DNA of 64,000 bases, taken from assembly GCF_004682015.1 (NCBI RefSeq), contig NZ_SMLM01000002.1, positions 930,001-994,000 of the forward strand, written 5' to 3'. A program made the translations under genes and the position numbers. The DNA is from Ramlibacter henchirensis. GTDB taxonomy: Bacteria > Pseudomonadota > Gammaproteobacteria > Burkholderiales > Burkholderiaceae_C. The stretch's first letter is position 1. Every line of letters begins with the position of its first letter. Below the pieces are notes generated by a model. It was not told the DNA's origin. It saw nothing but the letters and a program-made list of their open reading frames with translations, and ran no database searches. Shown piece by piece: positions 8,917 through 17,410 of this stretch.

Positions 8917-9630
8917 TCAGCCAGCAGGTTCGTACATCTGCCGTAGCGCTCGGCCATTGCGTACGATGACGCCGCAGGACTCGATACGAATGGTTTCGCC
9001 GCGCTCCATCAGCTTCAGCTCCTCATTGACCCTCTGCCGGGAGCAGCCGATCAGGTGGGCCAGTTCCTCCTGCCGGAGACGCAGGGCGATTCGAATTTCG
9101 CCGCCACCTTCCTCCGCCGGCTTCCCGTAACAATGCGCGAGCTGGGATAGCTGCTTGGCCAAACGAGCTCGCAACGGCTTGGTCGCCTGATCCTCCACCA
9201 GTCGGTAGAGCTGGCGCGTACGTTGCGAGTTGAGGCGCAGGAGCGCGGCGTAAAGCTCGGTGTGGTCTGCCAGGATCGCGTGGAGGTCCTCGCGCCGCAC
9301 CGACAGCAGCGTCGTTGGGCCGTGTGCCGACGCATCGTAAGGTCGGCCTTTCAGATCGAACATCTCGACCTCACCGAACCAGACACCGGGTTCGACGTAA
9401 CGAAGCGTCGCTTGCCTTCCCTCGGGTGAGCTCGATCCGATCCGAACCGCTCCGTTCGCCACGGCATTCCAATCTTCAGCGGGAGCGCCACGAAAATAGA
9501 TGAAATCGCCGTCAGCGTAGTAACGAACGTTCGCGCGCCTCAGGATGTCGTGGCGAAGTGACGCCGAAAGCGACGCGAACCATGGATCGGCATTAATCGC
9601 TTCGCGCTCCTGGGTGCTGAGGATCAGCAT
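8917..9630 (-). CDS. Crp/Fnr-family transcriptional regulator
   Basis: A 237-aa protein with an N-terminal cyclic-nucleotide-binding-type beta roll (RYYADGDFIYFRGAPAEDW, GVWFGEVEMFD), a long dimer helix, and a C-terminal Crp-type winged helix-turn-helix with recognition segment LRQEELAHLIGCSRQRVNEE. There are no N-terminal cysteines of the FNR type, so an oxygen-sensing Fe-S cluster is unlikely. Start ATG 9630 is supported by the fold beginning shortly after; the longer open frame would overlap the aconitase-like gene. It follows that gene by 28 bases on the same strand and may be cotranscribed. Confidence 0.9.
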   Translation of the reverse strand: MLILSTQEREAINADPWFASLSASLRHDILRRANVRYYADGDFIYFRGAPAEDWNAVANGAVRIGSSSPEGRQATLRYVEPGVWFGEVEMFDLKGRPYDASAHGPTTLLSVRREDLHAILADHTELYAALLRLNSQRTRQLYRLVEDQATKPLRARLAKQLSQLAHCYGKPAEEGGGEIRIALRLRQEELAHLIGCSRQRVNEELKLMERGETIRIESCGVIVRNGRALRQMYEPAG

Positions 9631-9658
9631 GGCTCTATCTAGGCGGACGCAAGAAGTG

Positions 9659-11623
9659 TCAGGCTGCCTGCAGTGCGCCTGCCTCCACACGCGTCGTGAG
9701 CTCGCCAAAGGCTGCGAGTTCGCCCGCTATCGCACTGGCCACGACAGTGGCGGGGCTCGCGAGCCAAACCTTTCCTGGGCCGCAGCGCCCGGGGAAGTTG
9801 CGGTTGATGGCGCTGACGGTCACTTCGTCGGCACGCTCCGACGTGCCCGGCCCACCGTTGGCGCAGGCGCCGCAGGAGGGCTGCAACATTTCCGCCCCCG
9901 CGCGCTCGAAGACCGCAAGGTAGCCCCTCTCGATGCAGTAGTCGCGGACGTCCACAGTGCCGAACTGGAGGTACAACTTCACGTCCGGGTGCACGCGCAG
10001 GCCGCGTTCTACGGCCCAGGACAGCACCTGGTAGTAGGCGTCGAAGTCCTCGCGCTTGCCGCCCGTGCACGAGCCGCCGTAAGCGATGTCGACCTTGGGA
10101 CGGTCCTCGAGCTGCGTCACCGGCACGCCGTTTCCGGGATCGCCCGGACGGGCCACCATCGGCGAGAGCGTCGAGCAGTCGATCCGGATGGTGTCTGCGT
10201 ACGTCGCACCCGGATCGCTTCGCATCCAGTCTTCCAGCTGAAAGTCGATGCCGCGGCGTTCGCGGAGGAAGCGAACGGTTTCTCGGTCGGGGGCAACGAT
10301 GCCAGTGAAACCGCCAAGCTCCGCCGTCATGTTGGTCAGTGTGGCGCGCTCGTCCGTCGAAAGCTGGGAGATGGTGGACCCGGTGAACTCGAACACCTTG
10401 CCGACCCCGGAACCTGCCCGAATCCCGGGATCGGACAGCAACGACAGGACAATGTCCTTGGCGCCGACGCCGACCGGGAGCTGTCCGAATAGTTCGATAC
10501 GCAGTGACGCGGGAACCGTGATCCGTACGGCTCCCGTGACCAGAGCGTTGGCCATCTCGGTGCTGCCGACGCCAAAGGCGAGGCTGCCCAGAGCTCCGCT
10601 ATGGGGCGTGTGCGAGTCGGTACCGACGACGACCTGCCCGGGCAACGCATAGCGCTCGGACATCATCGGGTGTGAAATGCCTTCACTCCCGACGCCGTCC
10701 GCCAACAGGCCGTGGGCTTTCAGGCCATAGTCCTCGACGAACTTTCGGTGCTCGCGAACCAGGTTTTGAATTCCCGGAATCAGACCGGCACGGGTGTGAG
10801 CGACACTGCGATGGATGTAGGAGGTGTGATCCTCGAACAGGCGCACGCTGTGCGGGTCGTGCAGCCGAAGCGGCCGGCCGAACGCCGTGTGCAGCGAATG
10901 CGCGCACATGGCCGTGTAGTACTCGATCAGGAAGCGCCAATCCGCGCGCACGAAAGCGCCCTGGCCCTGTTCGAGCCCAGGTTGACTGTCGCCGGTGACC
11001 AGCAAGTGCCTGGCCAGGATCTTCTCGGCAAGCGTTCTGGGTCCGCCAATAGCCTCCGGCGGCGACGTGCGGATCTGCGTCATCCGCGCGCGCCCGTACT
11101 GCAGCAGCCCGCCGTGCCGCAGGATGGCTGCCGCCTGTGCGTCGCGAGAGGAAACGAGCTCCTCGATGGCTATCGGTTCGCCGTTCTGGATGCGCTCGAT
11201 CAGGCTGAAATCGGTCGACGTGAACAAGCCCAGGTTGTCCGCGTTCTGGCGGTAGATCCGCTCGAAGCTTTCGGCAATCACCAGCCGGATTCCGGCGCTG
11301 CGCTCGGCCATCGGGCTGTGTTCCCGGGAGGATCCCTTGCCGTACCGCTTTCCGGCGACGGTGACAGAGAATCCGCCGTTCTTCACGGCGTCCGCACCGA
11401 TCGGCTGGCGGCCCCCGGAAACGAAACCCAAATAGGGGTACCGGCCCAGGCGCTCGTCCCAGATCATCCCCAAGGTGGCGGGCGTGATTTCGTCCGTCGA
11501 AATGTTGTCGCGAAGCGCGCCCACGTCCACCAGAGGCATGTCCTCCCCTTGGAGTTGCCGCTCGACTGCGTCCGGATCATCACTCAGGAAGAGCACACGC
11601 GGGTTGAATTGGATCGTTGTCAT
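9659..11623 (-). CDS. Aconitase-superfamily hydratase, swivel domain first (copy 1)
   Basis: A 654-aa protein with an unusual order for a single-chain aconitase. The swivel (LeuD-like) domain comes first: DNISTDEITPAT, then GKRYGKGSSREHSPMAERSAG, about residues 30-150. The Fe-S catalytic (LeuC-like) domain follows from about residue 190. Cluster ligands are visible as SCTGGKREDFDAYY and CGACANGGPG; substrate-binding VVGTDSHTPHSGALGSLAFG and NRNFPGRCG are present. AcnB also has the swivel before the catalytic part but carries an extra HEAT-like domain, which is absent here. The reaction should be a stereospecific dehydration-hydration of a hydroxy-di- or tricarboxylate. ATG 11623 is chosen as the first Met before the conserved region. 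It is divergent from the RraA-like gene. Confidence 0.88.
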   Translation of the reverse strand: MTTIQFNPRVLFLSDDPDAVERQLQGEDMPLVDVGALRDNISTDEITPATLGMIWDERLGRYPYLGFVSGGRQPIGADAVKNGGFSVTVAGKRYGKGSSREHSPMAERSAGIRLVIAESFERIYRQNADNLGLFTSTDFSLIERIQNGEPIAIEELVSSRDAQAAAILRHGGLLQYGRARMTQIRTSPPEAIGGPRTLAEKILARHLLVTGDSQPGLEQGQGAFVRADWRFLIEYYTAMCAHSLHTAFGRPLRLHDPHSVRLFEDHTSYIHRSVAHTRAGLIPGIQNLVREHRKFVEDYGLKAHGLLADGVGSEGISHPMMSERYALPGQVVVGTDSHTPHSGALGSLAFGVGSTEMANALVTGAVRITVPASLRIELFGQLPVGVGAKDIVLSLLSDPGIRAGSGVGKVFEFTGSTISQLSTDERATLTNMTAELGGFTGIVAPDRETVRFLRERRGIDFQLEDWMRSDPGATYADTIRIDCSTLSPMVARPGDPGNGVPVTQLEDRPKVDIAYGGSCTGGKREDFDAYYQVLSWAVERGLRVHPDVKLYLQFGTVDVRDYCIERGYLAVFERAGAEMLQPSCGACANGGPGTSERADEVTVSAINRNFPGRCGPGKVWLASPATVVASAIAGELAAFGELTTRVEAGALQAA

Positions 11624-11745
11624 GCATTGGGCCTTGATCTCCGCACTGTATGGAGACCCGGCGCTCGCGCGTAGTGCTGATGCGCACGGGGGGCTATCGC
11701 GGCTTGGCATACCGGGAATGTCCGCGTCCCGCCTACCATCTGCCG

Positions 11746-12279
11746 ATGGAATACAAGACAACGGATCTATGCGACGCCTGCGACGAAGCGCAAGCGTGTG
11801 AGCTGCCCTTCATGGGATTCGGCAGGAAACGCGCGTTCGCAGGCACCATCCGCACGGCGCGCTACTCGCTGGGCCTGAATGTCCTGCGCGAATTGATCAA
11901 CCAGCCGGGACACGATCAGGTGCTCGTCATCGATGGTGCGGAAGCGGGATGGCGCGCGCTGTTCGGAGACATCATGGCCGGCTTGGCAGCGCGTAACGGC
12001 TGGGCCGGCGTAATCGTCAACGGGCCAATCCGGGATCGGGTCGAGATCGACGGGATGGATGTGGGCGTCAAGGCGCTCGGCACGGTTCCGCGCCGCGCGC
12101 ACATTGGCAGCCGAGGCGAACTGGATGTCCCGGTCCACTTTGGCGGAGTCACATTCACCCCTGGTGCGCGTGTTGTTGCGGACGAGGACGGAGTCATTGT
12201 CTTGCCGCCTGGGCTGAACGAATCCAGTATCAAGGTCGATGATGCCATCGCTGCTACCGCCAGGTACGTCGCGGGTTGA
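11746..12279 (+). CDS. RraA-family protein (possible 4-hydroxy-4-methyl-2-oxoglutarate/CHA aldolase type)
   Basis: A 177-aa protein starting MEYKTTDLCDACDEAQ, with the RraA core: FAGTIRTARY, LVIDGAEAGWRALFGD, GWAGVIVNGPIRDRVEIDG, and VHFGGVTFTPGARVVADEDGVIVLP. The family contains RNase E inhibitor RraA and a set of metal-dependent class II aldolases acting on 4-hydroxy-2-oxo acids; the G-x(n)-R-D motif (PIRDR) is shared with the aldolases. Located between two aconitase-family hydratases and beside Bug receptors, the aldolase role fits better than RNase E control; that is inference from context. ATG 11746 begins the conserved sequence. The DNA of its last codons recurs as a scar at 1365-1400. 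Confidence 0.85.
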   Translation: MEYKTTDLCDACDEAQACELPFMGFGRKRAFAGTIRTARYSLGLNVLRELINQPGHDQVLVIDGAEAGWRALFGDIMAGLAARNGWAGVIVNGPIRDRVEIDGMDVGVKALGTVPRRAHIGSRGELDVPVHFGGVTFTPGARVVADEDGVIVLPPGLNESSIKVDDAIAATARYVAG

Positions 12280-12304
12280 TCGGTCGCGAATCGTTCCCAC
12301 GAAC

Positions 12305-13216
12305 GTGCGAACCTGGATCCGCAAACTGGATCTCATGACGTTGCGCTTGTTCGCTTCGATTACCGAGGAGCGAAATATCGGACGGGCTGCCGTCCGCGAA
12401 TCGATCGCTCCTTCGGCCGTCACGAAGCGGATCCAGCAGTTGGAGGACACGCTCGGCTTCAGGCTGATGTACCGCGACCCGAAAGGCACCCGCCTGACAG
12501 CGGCAGGCGCGATAGTGGATTCTCACGTGAAGCGCATCCTGGCCGCCGTCGATGACCTCCACCATGAACTTGGTGACTTCGTCGAGGGTGTTCAGGGACA
12601 CGTCCGACTCTGGGCCAACGCGTCCGCGCTCGTGGAATACCTGGCCGAAGACCTTGGTACTTTCAGTCGCAACTTTCCGTCAGTGACGCTGGACATCGAC
12701 GAAGGCAATTCAACTGAGGTCGAACACGCTGTGTCCTCAGGCATCGCCGACGTTGGGATCTGTGCGCCGCCACTCGCCCCTTCGCCCAAGCTCTCCATCC
12801 AGCCCTATCGGACGGACCGCCTCGTGGCGGTGGTCAGCGTGCTGCATCCTCTCGCCAATGCGGAGAAACTGACCTTTCTGGAACTGCTCGGAACCGATCT
12901 CATAGGCGGCGGCGCCAAGAGCGGGACGACGCGGCAGTTGGAACACGCCGCGGCACAGCTGAACATGAAATACCAGCCCAAGTATCGAGTCGCTTCCGGC
13001 GAAGCCGCTCGCAGTCTCGTTCGCGCCGGCCTCGGCGTATCAATACAGCCCTCGGGGATGGTCTGGCCCTATGAAGACGCGGAACGGGTCCGCTCTGTCC
13101 CCATCGTGGACAAGTGGGCAGAGCGAGATCTGTGCATCCTCACACTAGCGGCGGGCCCGCACTCCGTCGCGCTGACGGCGTTGACCACTTTTCTCACCGA
13201 AACGAGAAACTCCTGA
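12305..13216 (+). CDS. LysR-family transcriptional regulator
   Basis: A 303-aa LysR protein: N-terminal winged helix (RKLDLMTLRLFASITEE, NIGRAAVRESIAPSAVTKR) and effector-binding domain with ALVRAGLGVSIQPSGMV-type segment near residue 255. The family start is usually a few residues before KLDL, so I chose GTG 12305; ATG 12335 and an upstream ATG at 12239 (which would overlap the RraA-like gene) are alternatives. It lies immediately downstream of the RraA-like gene on the same strand and overlaps the 3' end of the convergent lactonase-like gene by 23 bases. It is a plausible regulator of the flanking hydratase, aldolase and receptor genes. Confidence 0.88.
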   Translation: MRTWIRKLDLMTLRLFASITEERNIGRAAVRESIAPSAVTKRIQQLEDTLGFRLMYRDPKGTRLTAAGAIVDSHVKRILAAVDDLHHELGDFVEGVQGHVRLWANASALVEYLAEDLGTFSRNFPSVTLDIDEGNSTEVEHAVSSGIADVGICAPPLAPSPKLSIQPYRTDRLVAVVSVLHPLANAEKLTFLELLGTDLIGGGAKSGTTRQLEHAAAQLNMKYQPKYRVASGEAARSLVRAGLGVSIQPSGMVWPYEDAERVRSVPIVDKWAERDLCILTLAAGPHSVALTALTTFLTETRNS

Positions 13217-14162
13217 ACTGCCAATGCGCGGGACGCGCCCCCGCGATCTCTGCACGAAACGTTGCGAGCCTCTTGCCTGCGAGGCTTCCAAGATAGACGG
13301 TCTTCATGTCGTCGCCACCAAAGGCAACGCACGAGACGTTGTGCAGCGTCCTGGTCAAGCCAGCGCGTGCAACGGCATCGTCAAGCCCATCGATGGTCCA
13401 CTTCTGCTCTGCTTCGGCGACCAGCAGAGGATCGGCGTCGTCCAGAATGACTTCGCGGCGGCCGGCCAAGTCAATGCGGACGACGCGATTGGAGACGACG
13501 CACGCTACCCATACCCCTCCCTCGACGTCGAAGTTCAGACCATCGGGGAAGTCGCCATCGGTGAAGGTATACACCTGCTCCTTCAAACCGAGGCGCGCTC
13601 GACCATCGACGTTTTCGATCGGGAAACGTGAGAGCACACGCGACGTGCTCTCGTTCACATAGAGCCAGTTCCCGGTCGGGTCTACCCGACACTCATTGGC
13701 AAAGCCCAAGCCCTCGGCCACGATCCGCGCACCATGCTCATCTACAAGCACGATGTAGCCATCTGCGACGTGTCGGTTGAATGCCTTCATACGGGGGCGC
13801 TGCTGCGTGCACACCGACACCCATAATCTGCCAACGTCGTCGTACCCGACGAAATTGCAGTTTCTGAGTTGGCGCCCGTTCACCTCGAGGAGAAATGGGT
13901 GCAGCCGATGGTCTGCATCGATTCGCCAGACGCCCCCCTCGTCACCTAGGTTGGCAATCAGGAACTCCCCGGCTTGAGTCAACGCGATTCCGTTCGGCAG
14001 AAATCCTTCTGGAACATCGCGAAGCGGAGTTCGCTCTCCATCAACGCGGACGACCCCACAAACGTGATCGGCCGCAAATACATCGCTTGACGTGACCAAG
14101 ACGCTCTCGGGACGTTCCAAATCGCTGCCGACAAATGCGAGGTCTGCTACGGTGATACCCAT
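13194..14162 (-). CDS. SMP-30/gluconolactonase/LRE-family protein
   Basis: A 322-aa six-bladed beta-propeller: RPESVLV near the start supplies the metal-binding Glu, NGIALTQAGEFLIANLGDEGGVW and GFANECRVDPTGNWLYVNES supply the central Asn residues, and FPDGLNFDVEGGVWVAC supplies the catalytic Asp-Gly. The family hydrolyses lactones using a divalent cation. I prefer ATG 14162, which starts at the conserved MGITVADLAFVGS and has a GAG nearby; an upstream ATG at 14216 would overlap the hydratase gene. It lies five bases after the stop of aconitase-like copy 2 and must be cotranscribed with it, so its substrate is likely a hydroxy-acid lactone in the same pathway. Confidence 0.88.
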   Translation of the reverse strand: MGITVADLAFVGSDLERPESVLVTSSDVFAADHVCGVVRVDGERTPLRDVPEGFLPNGIALTQAGEFLIANLGDEGGVWRIDADHRLHPFLLEVNGRQLRNCNFVGYDDVGRLWVSVCTQQRPRMKAFNRHVADGYIVLVDEHGARIVAEGLGFANECRVDPTGNWLYVNESTSRVLSRFPIENVDGRARLGLKEQVYTFTDGDFPDGLNFDVEGGVWVACVVSNRVVRIDLAGRREVILDDADPLLVAEAEQKWTIDGLDDAVARAGLTRTLHNVSCVAFGGDDMKTVYLGSLAGKRLATFRAEIAGARPAHWQFRSFSFR

Positions 14163-14166
14163 CTGT

Positions 14167-16161
14167 TCATCTCGCCAGTGGAAGGCCTGCCGTGTCGGGG
14201 GCAACGGCGTGCTCATCGAAACGCGACATGAGTTCGGCAAACGACAACAACTCGCCGCCGATCGCGCTCGCCGCAACCGTAGGCGGACTGGCGAGCCAGA
14301 TCTGACCCGGACCAGAGCGACCGGGGAAATTGCGATTCTGCGCGCTCACCGTCACCTGATCGGGCCTCAGCGACGCTCCCGGGCCGGTGTTGGCGCAGGC
14401 GCCGCAGTCGGGCAGAAGGACCGTTGCACCGACGCGCTGAAAGGTCTCCAAATAGCCTTGGGCCTCGCAGTAGTCGCGCACCGCCATCGTGCCGAATTGA
14501 AGGAAAAATTCGACGCCCTCCGCCACCTTGATGCCACGGTCCGCCGCCCAAGACAAGACGGCATGATAGGCATCGAAGTCTTCCCGCTTCCCGCCTGTAC
14601 ACGATCCCGCAAAGGCAATATGAATTTTCGGCCGCTGGGGGAGGCTGGACAGCGGGATGCCGTTTCCGGGATCGCCTGGCGCAGCGACCATCGGGGACAG
14701 AAGCGCCGTCTCGACAACGATCGTGTCCGAATAGCTCGCGCCCGGGTCACTCTTCATCCAGGGCTCGAGCGTGTAGTCGATGCCGCGCCTTTCACGCAGG
14801 AACTCGCAGGTCTTCTCGTCCGGCTCGACGATCCCAGTGAACCCGCCGAGTTCTGCCACCATGTTTGTCAAGGTCGTTCGCTCGTCGATCGACAAATAGC
14901 GCATGCTCGTACCGGAGAACTCGAAGACCTTTCCGAGCCCGAGCCCTCCGCGAATCTTGGGATGCGCAAGCAGGTTCAAGGCGAGATCCTTGCCGGTGAT
15001 TCCTGCCGGCACCTCGCCATTGAACTCAATGCGCAGCGTTTCGGGCACTGTGATACGCACAGCGCCCGTCAGCATGGCGCTGGCCATGTCAGTTGTGCCC
15101 ACCCCGAAGGCCAAACAGCCGAGCGCTCCAGAATGAGGAGTGTGGGAGTCAGTTCCTACCAATACTTGGCCGGGTAGCGCATATCGCTCTGCCATCAGGG
15201 GGTGGCAGATGCCCTCGGACCCGCCGGCGCCGGGCAGGTAGCCGTGTGAACGGATGCCGTACTCCTTCATGAACTCTTCGTGGGCTTCGTGCATGACCCT
15301 CATGAGCACCGGCGGCTTACCTGGATGAACGTATTTGGGATGCCAATTGATATAAGAAGCGTGCTCGGCGAACCCCAAGATGGAGGGGACGTCAACGAGC
15401 TTCAACGGCCGACCAAAGGTGGTATGCATCATGTGAGCTGCCATCCCGGTATAGACCTCGATGATGTAACGCCAGTCCGCGCGGACGAACGCGCCTTGTC
15501 CTGGAATCAGCTCGCCACTGGTGTGAGTGGTCTCGACAGCATGCCGCGCCAGTATCTTTTGCGTAAGCGTCAAAGGTCGGTGATCGTCCTTCGACAGCTG
15601 ACCGTATCGCACGGATTTCAAGTGTTCGCGCCCATAAAGGAGCAGCCCGCCCATGCGCAAGATTGAGGCGGCCAGCTTGTCCCGGGGAGCGAGAAGTTCC
15701 TCGATCTCGATGGACTCGCCACGCTGGATGCGCTCAATCAGACCAAAATCCGTTGAGGTGTAGAGGCCGACGTTGTCAGCGTTCTGGCGGTAGATCCGCT
15801 CGAAGCTCTCGGCAATCACCAGGCGTATCCCCGCATATCGCTCGGCCACTGGACTATGCTCACGCGACGAGCCTTTCCCATACCGTCGACCACCGACGGT
15901 CACCGAAAACTTTCCCGCGAGCGTGGCATCCTTATTGATGGGTCGGTCGTCGCCGGTGCTAAAGCCTGTGTAGACGTGCCGGCCCAACTGCTCATCGACG
16001 TGGATCAAAGATGGGCCCGGGGTGATCTCGTCCGTCGAGATGTCATTGCGCAGTTCCCCGGCATCGCTGAGCCTCAAATTCTTCCCGGACAACTGGGTGC
16101 GCACCTTTTCGCCGTCATTGCAAAGAAAAAGAATGCGGCCAGGAAGTTCGAGGTAGCTCAT
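14167..16161 (-). CDS. Aconitase-superfamily hydratase, swivel domain first (copy 2)
   Basis: A 664-aa paralogue of the protein at 9659-11623 with the same swivel-first order: NDISTDEITPGPS and GRRYGKGSSREHSPVAERYAG in the first 150 residues, then the Fe-S domain with VGTDSHTPHSGALGCLAFG, SCTGGKREDFDAYH, CGACANTGPG and NRNFPGRSG. All three cluster cysteines are present. Side by side the two copies share most motif residues but differ in the substrate-facing loops, e.g. HVDEQLGRHVYTGF against IWDERLGRYPYLGF. They therefore probably act on different hydroxy acids or on successive steps. ATG 16161 has GGAG about ten bases upstream. It forms an operon with the lactonase-like gene and is divergent from the Bug receptor. 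Confidence 0.88.
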   Translation of the reverse strand: MSYLELPGRILFLCNDGEKVRTQLSGKNLRLSDAGELRNDISTDEITPGPSLIHVDEQLGRHVYTGFSTGDDRPINKDATLAGKFSVTVGGRRYGKGSSREHSPVAERYAGIRLVIAESFERIYRQNADNVGLYTSTDFGLIERIQRGESIEIEELLAPRDKLAASILRMGGLLLYGREHLKSVRYGQLSKDDHRPLTLTQKILARHAVETTHTSGELIPGQGAFVRADWRYIIEVYTGMAAHMMHTTFGRPLKLVDVPSILGFAEHASYINWHPKYVHPGKPPVLMRVMHEAHEEFMKEYGIRSHGYLPGAGGSEGICHPLMAERYALPGQVLVGTDSHTPHSGALGCLAFGVGTTDMASAMLTGAVRITVPETLRIEFNGEVPAGITGKDLALNLLAHPKIRGGLGLGKVFEFSGTSMRYLSIDERTTLTNMVAELGGFTGIVEPDEKTCEFLRERRGIDYTLEPWMKSDPGASYSDTIVVETALLSPMVAAPGDPGNGIPLSSLPQRPKIHIAFAGSCTGGKREDFDAYHAVLSWAADRGIKVAEGVEFFLQFGTMAVRDYCEAQGYLETFQRVGATVLLPDCGACANTGPGASLRPDQVTVSAQNRNFPGRSGPGQIWLASPPTVAASAIGGELLSFAELMSRFDEHAVAPDTAGLPLAR

Positions 16162-16189
16162 TGGTGTCTCTCCATTCCTGTGAGTCTAG

Positions 16190-16210
16190 GTCTCGTCGCG
16201 AGGACGAGAC
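16190..16210. promoter_or_regulatory. Perfect 8-bp inverted repeat in divergent intergenic region
   Basis: GTCTCGTC, five bases, GACGAGAC. It sits 28 bases upstream of the aconitase-like start, in the 235-base gap shared with the divergent Bug receptor gene. It could be an operator or a short 5' leader hairpin; nothing else in the gap is recognisable. Confidence 0.35.
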
Positions 16211-16396
16211 TTCCCATTGCGCAGCCTCCCGTTCTCAAAGCGCGAAGTGCCCCCCCTGCGCGTGGCGTTCCACGAATCAGCCCTGCGCGCTTCTCCTTTT
16301 GCGAATGGCCAGTTGGTGAATGACCATCGTGACGGCAGTAGGCGAATCTAGGATCAACCGCGAGTGCCATTCGATCCACTACTCCAGGAGACAGCC

Positions 16397-17410
16397 TTGA
16401 ACCATTCGAAGACCCAGTCCGGTCGCCGTGCCGTGACGAAGACCATGTTGATGGCTGTGTGCTCGGCTATCCTTGCGATGGCTACAGCAGACACATGGGC
16501 GCAGACCGCGACCTACCCCGACAAGCCGATCAAGTGGGTGGTCCCGGTGCCGGCGGGCGGCGGGATGGATGCTGTGACGCGGATCGTGTCCGCGGGAATG
16601 GCCACTGCGCTGAACCAGCCGATTGTTGTGGACAACCGCGCGGGCGCCGCAGGTACCATCGGGACCGGTTACGTCGTCCAGTCCGCCCCGGATGGCTATA
16701 CCGTCTCGACGATTGATAACTCACTCTTCACGACCGCGCATCTGGTTTTCAGCAAGCTGCCATTTGCCGGACCAAAAGACCTGAAACTCGTCGCCACGCT
16801 CGTGCGCCTTCCGCTCGTACTGGCGGTGCCTGGCAACAGCCCAAGCAAGAACTTCCAGGATTTCATCCAGTCCTCGAAGGCGAACCCAGGAAAGATCAGC
16901 TACGGATCCCCCGGCGTCGGATCGCCTCTGCACGTGGGAATGGAACTGCTGCAGACGCGAACCGGCACGAAGATGCAGCACGTGCCCTATCGCGGAATGG
17001 GCAACATTCTGACGGACCTGTCGACTGGAACAATCGGCGCCGCGCTAGTCGACTTCGGCTCCGCGAAATCCTTTGCCGAGTCTGGGCGGATCAAGATCCT
17101 CGCAGTCGCCACAGAGAAGCGACTGTCCCAAATGCCTGCCGTACCCACCCTCGATGAACTCGAGGTCAAGAATGTCCCCATCTCCCTTTGGTTTGCTCTT
17201 GCCGTTCCGGCAGGCACACCCGAGGCCGCGGTGACGCGACTAGCGCATGCCGCGCAGGTATCCCTTGAATCGCCGGAAGCCAAGTCAAAGTTCGAAACTA
17301 TCGGCGCTCAGGTGTTCCTCAAGACCGGCCCGGAGGTGACTGCGTTCGGCCGAGAGCAAGTGGCGTTCTGGGAAAGCATTGTCAAGCCAATGGCGATCAA
17401 GCTGGACTGA
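16397..17410 (+). CDS. Bug/TctC-family periplasmic solute receptor
   Basis: A 337-aa receptor. I chose TTG 16397 because AGGAG lies six bases upstream and the resulting N-terminus is a good signal peptide (TKTMLMAVCSAILAMATADTWAQ). Family motifs: IKWVVPVPAGGGMDAVTR, NRAGAAGTIGT, PYRGMGNILTDLSTGTIG. It binds a small organic anion in the periplasm. It is divergent from the aconitase-like/lactonase-like operon with a shared 235-base regulatory gap, so uptake and catabolism are probably co-regulated. No membrane permease subunits are nearby. This is the last gene of the normal-looking chromosomal background before the accessory island. Confidence 0.92.
   Translation: MNHSKTQSGRRAVTKTMLMAVCSAILAMATADTWAQTATYPDKPIKWVVPVPAGGGMDAVTRIVSAGMATALNQPIVVDNRAGAAGTIGTGYVVQSAPDGYTVSTIDNSLFTTAHLVFSKLPFAGPKDLKLVATLVRLPLVLAVPGNSPSKNFQDFIQSSKANPGKISYGSPGVGSPLHVGMELLQTRTGTKMQHVPYRGMGNILTDLSTGTIGAALVDFGSAKSFAESGRIKILAVATEKRLSQMPAVPTLDELEVKNVPISLWFALAVPAGTPEAAVTRLAHAAQVSLESPEAKSKFETIGAQVFLKTGPEVTAFGREQVAFWESIVKPMAIKLD

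Noticed and set aside
11650..11745. Longer N-terminus of the RraA-like protein
   Set aside because: The extra 32 residues are Arg-rich and not family-like; MEYKTTDLCDAC is the normal start.
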